Positions 60,154-64,000 of a DNA stretch of 64,000 nt are shown piece by piece (the first letter of the stretch is position 1; each line of letters opens with the position of its first letter). The position numbers were made by a program, and so were the translations under genes. A model generated the notes under the pieces. It had not been told where the DNA came from. It did not search any database and worked only from the letters and a program-made list of their open reading frames with translations. Source of the DNA: Coptis chinensis (Eukaryota; Streptophyta; Magnoliopsida; Ranunculales; Ranunculaceae); contig CM027377.1 in NCBI GenBank assembly GCA_015680905.1, positions 64,067,501 through 64,131,500 of the forward strand, written 5' to 3'.

Positions 60154-61010
60154 TGTTGGAATCTTCATGTGTATTTCAAATACTTGTGTGTTGGTTAGTC
60201 CCACATTGATGAACCACCACTAGGAAGTGAGGTATTTGAGGTGAACCTCTAACATAAGGGCGTGCCCTTAGGGTACAAAGGCTTTTGTGTTAGGAGGGAG
60301 GACTCACCCAAAGCCACACACGCGCGCGCCCGCCCGCCCCGCACCGAACCGAACCGAGTCGCGTCGCGCTCGGGCTTGGGCTGGGCTTTCTAGTGGGTAG
60401 TGGATTATCAATTGCCTAAACTTGTTTTTTGCTTTTGCAGCAAGTTTTGGCTAAGCTAGAGTTCTACTTCGATTTGGTTTTGTGAAACCGAATTAGAGAG
60501 GTGTTCTTCTCCATCTATGATACGATCATCACTCTATATAAACACTGCTGTGTTCATAGAGAGAGATTAATCACATAACAGAGAGAGAGAGGACGCAGAG
60601 AGATAGAACTCGTGTGCTGCTGCTGCTTCTATATCGACTAAGACAGTAAGTCGCAAGCCGCCGCCACTATAGAACCAAATGAATCCAGGTTCAAGAGAAA
60701 ACCGTAAATCATGAATACTCTATCTGCCTACATCCCACTTTTCAGAAACAGAGATTCACACCTATTCTCTTCTCTTCTTCCTGTCAGCCGCCAGAGAGAG
60801 TTATATTGCTGTTCTAGAGGGTAGTCCGTTTTCTAGTGCAAAGTCGACCGCTGTTAACCATTGAATCTCGTGAGGAAGACGCCATCGTTGCCTTTCTCGC
60901 ACCATTGGAAGGGGCGAAATCTTTCCTTAAGGATAGCCTAATCCGCGCCTTGGTTATTACTTGTTATTCTGTCCTTGTCTTCTATTGTTTTCTTTTATCT
61001 GCATACAACA
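60154..61010 (+). repeat. 3' LTR of the copia element
   Basis: 857 bp, running TGTTGGAATC to GCATACAACA and followed by TSD ATAAT. It contains a TATA-like TCTATATAAACAC (60,533) and a CT/GA-rich leader, as does the 5' LTR. Confidence 0.92.
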
Positions 61011-61870
<860 letters not shown>

Positions 61871-62154
61871 CTTCTAGAAGGTTCCACAGAGTAGCCATTG
61901 AAATAAAAAAAAGATAGAAAGATGGATATGTAAGAAAGAGTCTTGTGTGAGTGGTGAGATCTGGAATATGTGGGAAAAGCCGAAACAAAAAGCAAATGAA
62001 ACATGTGATTTTGTTTAAACACTCACGTGAATATTTTTCAAAGCGGGTTTTTTAACACTAGATTTTCTAGACGATGTTTATGATCTTCCGAAAACCTATA
62101 AATCTAATATGAAACTAATGCATGATGACAAACATATATTATGGAAAGATTTTT
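61871..62154. other. Intergenic, nothing recognised
   Basis: AT-rich sequence without a supported feature. Confidence 0.4.
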
Positions 62155-62600
62155 AAATTGGTCAAAAGATTTTGCTTTACAACTTTTGCTTTACAACTTG
62201 AGGTTGCATCTTTTTCCTGAAAAACTTAAAATACGTTGGTCTGGTCCTTTCATATATTGTCACTGTTGTCACCCCTTACGAGGCAATCTCCTTGCAAAAT
62301 CCAAGAGATGATAGTGAATTTCAAGTCAATGGTCATCGCCTCAAACATTTCCATGAGTTACGCTTATCCAAATTGCAAAAAGAAACTTCTACTGGATCCT
62401 GTCTACAAATATTAGACCTTTCTCTTAGTGTACTCTGTTCCTTTCCCATATAAAGGGAGTGCACCATTTTGGTATCCAGGCCCTCCTTTTTCTTCTCTCA
62501 ATATTATCTTGGAGTGTGTAGTTGCAAGCACTGGGGCCTTAGTCCACAATAACTCTATTTCAGAACTGAGTATAAATGTCTTCTGATGATCGAGCAAATG
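62155..62600 (+). mobile_element. Ty3-like integrase C-terminal fragment with family downstream block
   Basis: Translation in two frames gives FPEKLKIRWSGPF and FQVNGHRLKHFHE, the end of integrase in Athila/Tat-like Ty3 elements. The sequence then continues into GAGTGCACCATTTTGGTATC and GGAGTGTGTAGTTGCAAG, which match 14,759-14,810 of element A. It is therefore a piece of an element in which pol precedes the same block. No LTR or RT remains. Confidence 0.7.
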
Positions 62601-63060
62601 ATAATTTTGGGCACACGATAGGTGCCCAAAATTTCACCTCAAGCAAAGAAAACCGTTAAGAGACCGTTGGAAAACAGCCGTTAGAGATGACCCCGACAAT
62701 GACGCCATTTGATAAGTGTAAATTTGCTGTTATGTATGCAAGACGATTGTCTCAATACCTTGCTCACAAACTTATGTTGTCGTATAGCTTAAGCAAGAAT
62801 CCGTATCGTTGCCTAAACTCTTGAGCATGTATTAACAAGATCTGGAATTACTCTAAGGCTGAGTCCAATGGTTTGGTGCGTGAAAACACCAAATCACAAT
62901 AGTACAGTAGATAGGGTTAGTGGGATGGCGTTTATGGGCCCAATGAATTTTTAGCATTGACAATATAATAGCGGTAACAGTAGACGATGCTAGCTGCCAT
63001 TGGCTAGGGTGGGTGCAAAACAATTGTTTTTTTCTGGCCGCCATTACCAAAAGCGTATGG
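62601..63060. other. Intergenic, possible upstream region of the next gene
   Basis: No ORF is supported. Short inverted words (GTCCAATGG at 62,862 and CCATTGGC at 62,997; TTTGGTG/CACCAAA near 62,874-62,894) hint at a small inverted-repeat element, but its ends and TSD are not clear. Confidence 0.35.
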
Positions 63061-64000
63061 AAGTTTCTCTTTAAATATCGTTCCTCATTCGCTCTTTCTC
63101 CCATCTCTCACTCTCTTTATCACCGAAATTCAACAAATAAACATTAAAAGAAAAACAGTAAAAGAAAATTAACCAGAAACTCTCGATGTTCAAATCTCTC
63201 GTATTTTTTATTTCTTTTCCCGCCCAACTCTTCAATCTCTTGCCGGTACAACACCCACTTCCACAAACAGGTATGATTTTTCTTCTATTTCTATATTTTT
63301 GTTTTAAGTTTTAATTTCATTAAAACTCTAGAGTTGATAATTTTATATATTTAATTCATTGATTGACTAGGTGATTAGTCCCCAAATATGTGTTTTATTA
63401 CATTTACAATGTCTCAATTATGCATTTCTTATGTTTAAGGAACAAACAACTTATAACTTTTGTTACATTTTGCAAGATACATGCTATTTAGGACGTATAT
63501 TCCTAAAACGTGCATTTTAGCGTGAAAAAAATTGCTATTGACGCTGCTTGGGAAGATTCCAGTTTAGGAAAAGAAATGCCGAAAAGTCAAAGTTAACTCT
63601 CAAGAACTCAAAGCTAAAAGCTGAAGACTCAAAGACTCAAAGCTAAAAGCTATATAGTGGCTGCAATGAAAAAAGGAGATCGTTATTTGGGTTTATTTGC
63701 ACCGACCTTAGATGCCTCGATGGCTAAATATGAAAAAATAACCTCGTCACTTTGTGGGTTTGATCTAAATCAGGATTTGTATGACATTTTGAAGGAGTCT
63801 GAAGTGGGTCATAGCACCGACAACCAAGTACTTACTGAAGTGGTATATATTTTTTAATTTGTTATGGCAACAGTTATTGCAAAATTGTTAGGATACAAAT
63901 TCACAACTATATCTCCCTCTCCCTCTCGTGTTACGTTGTGCAGGTCCTTCAAGAGACTCACAACCCCAGTGTTATTGAACCTCACCTATTTGTTGTGGAG
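63061..64000 (+). CDS. 5' end of an unidentified gene (truncated by the window)
   Basis: A TTTAAATATCG TATA-like box (63,071) is followed by a CT-rich leader. A first exon probably ends at ACAG|GTATG (63,270). A coding exon has ATG at 63,666 and reads MKKGDRYLGLF, then MAKYEKITSSLCGF, to GAAGTG|GTATAT (63,842). After an intron ending GTGCAG (63,943), an in-frame exon reads VLQETHNPSVIEP to the window end. A short upstream frame in the leader (MFKSLVFFISF at 63,186) could be an upstream ORF or a hydrophobic N-terminus. The spliced frame stays open and the residues look soluble and globular. I do not recognise the family. Confidence 0.5.

Larger units (their letters stand above)
54685..61010 (+). 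mobile_element. Ty1/copia LTR retrotransposon in the polyubiquitin pseudogene
   Basis: A 6.3-kb element with LTRs 54,685-55,531 and 60,154-61,010 (TGTTGGAATC to GCATACAACA) and TSD ATAAT. The order gag, protease, integrase, RT, RNase H defines the copia superfamily. Two copies of a polypurine sequence (AATAGTGGGGGA at 60,114 and 60,142) precede the 3' LTR. No standard initiator-Met primer site (TGGTATCAGAGC) follows the 5' LTR; the ATG comes only 19 nt after it. Confidence 0.93.

Noticed and set aside
62850..63060. MITE with CCAATGG ends before the last gene
   Set aside because: The inverted words are only 7-9 bp and no TSD can be placed. They may be CCAAT-type promoter words instead.

Overview
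This window looks like a transposon-rich stretch of a flowering-plant nuclear genome. The reasons are AT-rich DNA with spliced genes, an intact polyubiquitin gene with a leader intron, and plant-type LTR retrotransposons, CACTA, Mutator-like (MULE) and hAT elements. Species cannot be fixed from sequence alone; a eudicot is my best guess. Most of the 64 kb is nested mobile DNA whose layers can be separated by their target-site duplications (TSDs).

Left third (1-29,740). Two decayed Ulp1-type cysteine-protease pseudogenes (1029-2287 and about 28,662-29,735) flank a stack of insertions. A solo LTR (2300-3353 plus 28,440-28,636, TSD GGTGG) was invaded on the minus strand by Ty3-like element B (3354-28,434, TSD AAGAT). 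Element B was invaded by plus-strand element A of the same family (9508-21,934, TSD GTCTC). A third LTR of the family ends at 920. A and B share one layout: LTR, tRNA-Asp primer site, gag, aspartic protease, two extra ORFs (X and Y), a long non-coding 3' region, LTR. Neither shows reverse transcriptase or integrase, so this looks like a large non-autonomous family. An integrase C-terminal fragment at 62,155-62,600 joins the same downstream block found in A and may be a relic of an autonomous relative.

Middle (29,740-35,123). A hAT-type MITE (30,788-31,181) is followed by a minus-strand four-repeat polyubiquitin gene (31,692-32,609) with a 145-bp leader intron and TATA box. This is the only complete, apparently functional gene in the window.

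MULE (35,124-53,312). An 18-kb element is bounded by degenerate inverted termini and an 8-bp TSD (ATAAGCAT). It carries two convergent genes, as the classical MuDR element does: a plus-strand plant-mobile-domain (PMD) gene and a minus-strand gene joining a FAR1-like DNA-binding domain, a MULE transposase, a SWIM zinc finger and an OTU-like protease domain. Three arrays of a 26-bp imperfect dyad (about 26 copies) lie between the genes, in transposase intron 1 and in the right subterminal region. A telobox-bearing minisatellite lies upstream of the transposase gene. A 6.9-kb non-coding CACTA element (TSD GTG) sits inside, apparently in the PMD leader intron.

Right end (53,313-64,000). A second, six-repeat polyubiquitin locus is a pseudogene split by a Ty1/copia element (54,685-61,010, TSD ATAAT). 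Its promoter resembles that of the intact gene, so the two loci are probably duplicates. The integrase fragment and the first exons of an unidentified gene close the window.

Two cautions apply. Every premature stop in the two MULE genes can be explained by a C:G to T:A change, and many repeat differences are CTG versus CCG. The first may be methylation-driven decay, but both could be sequencing miscalls at methylated cytosines.
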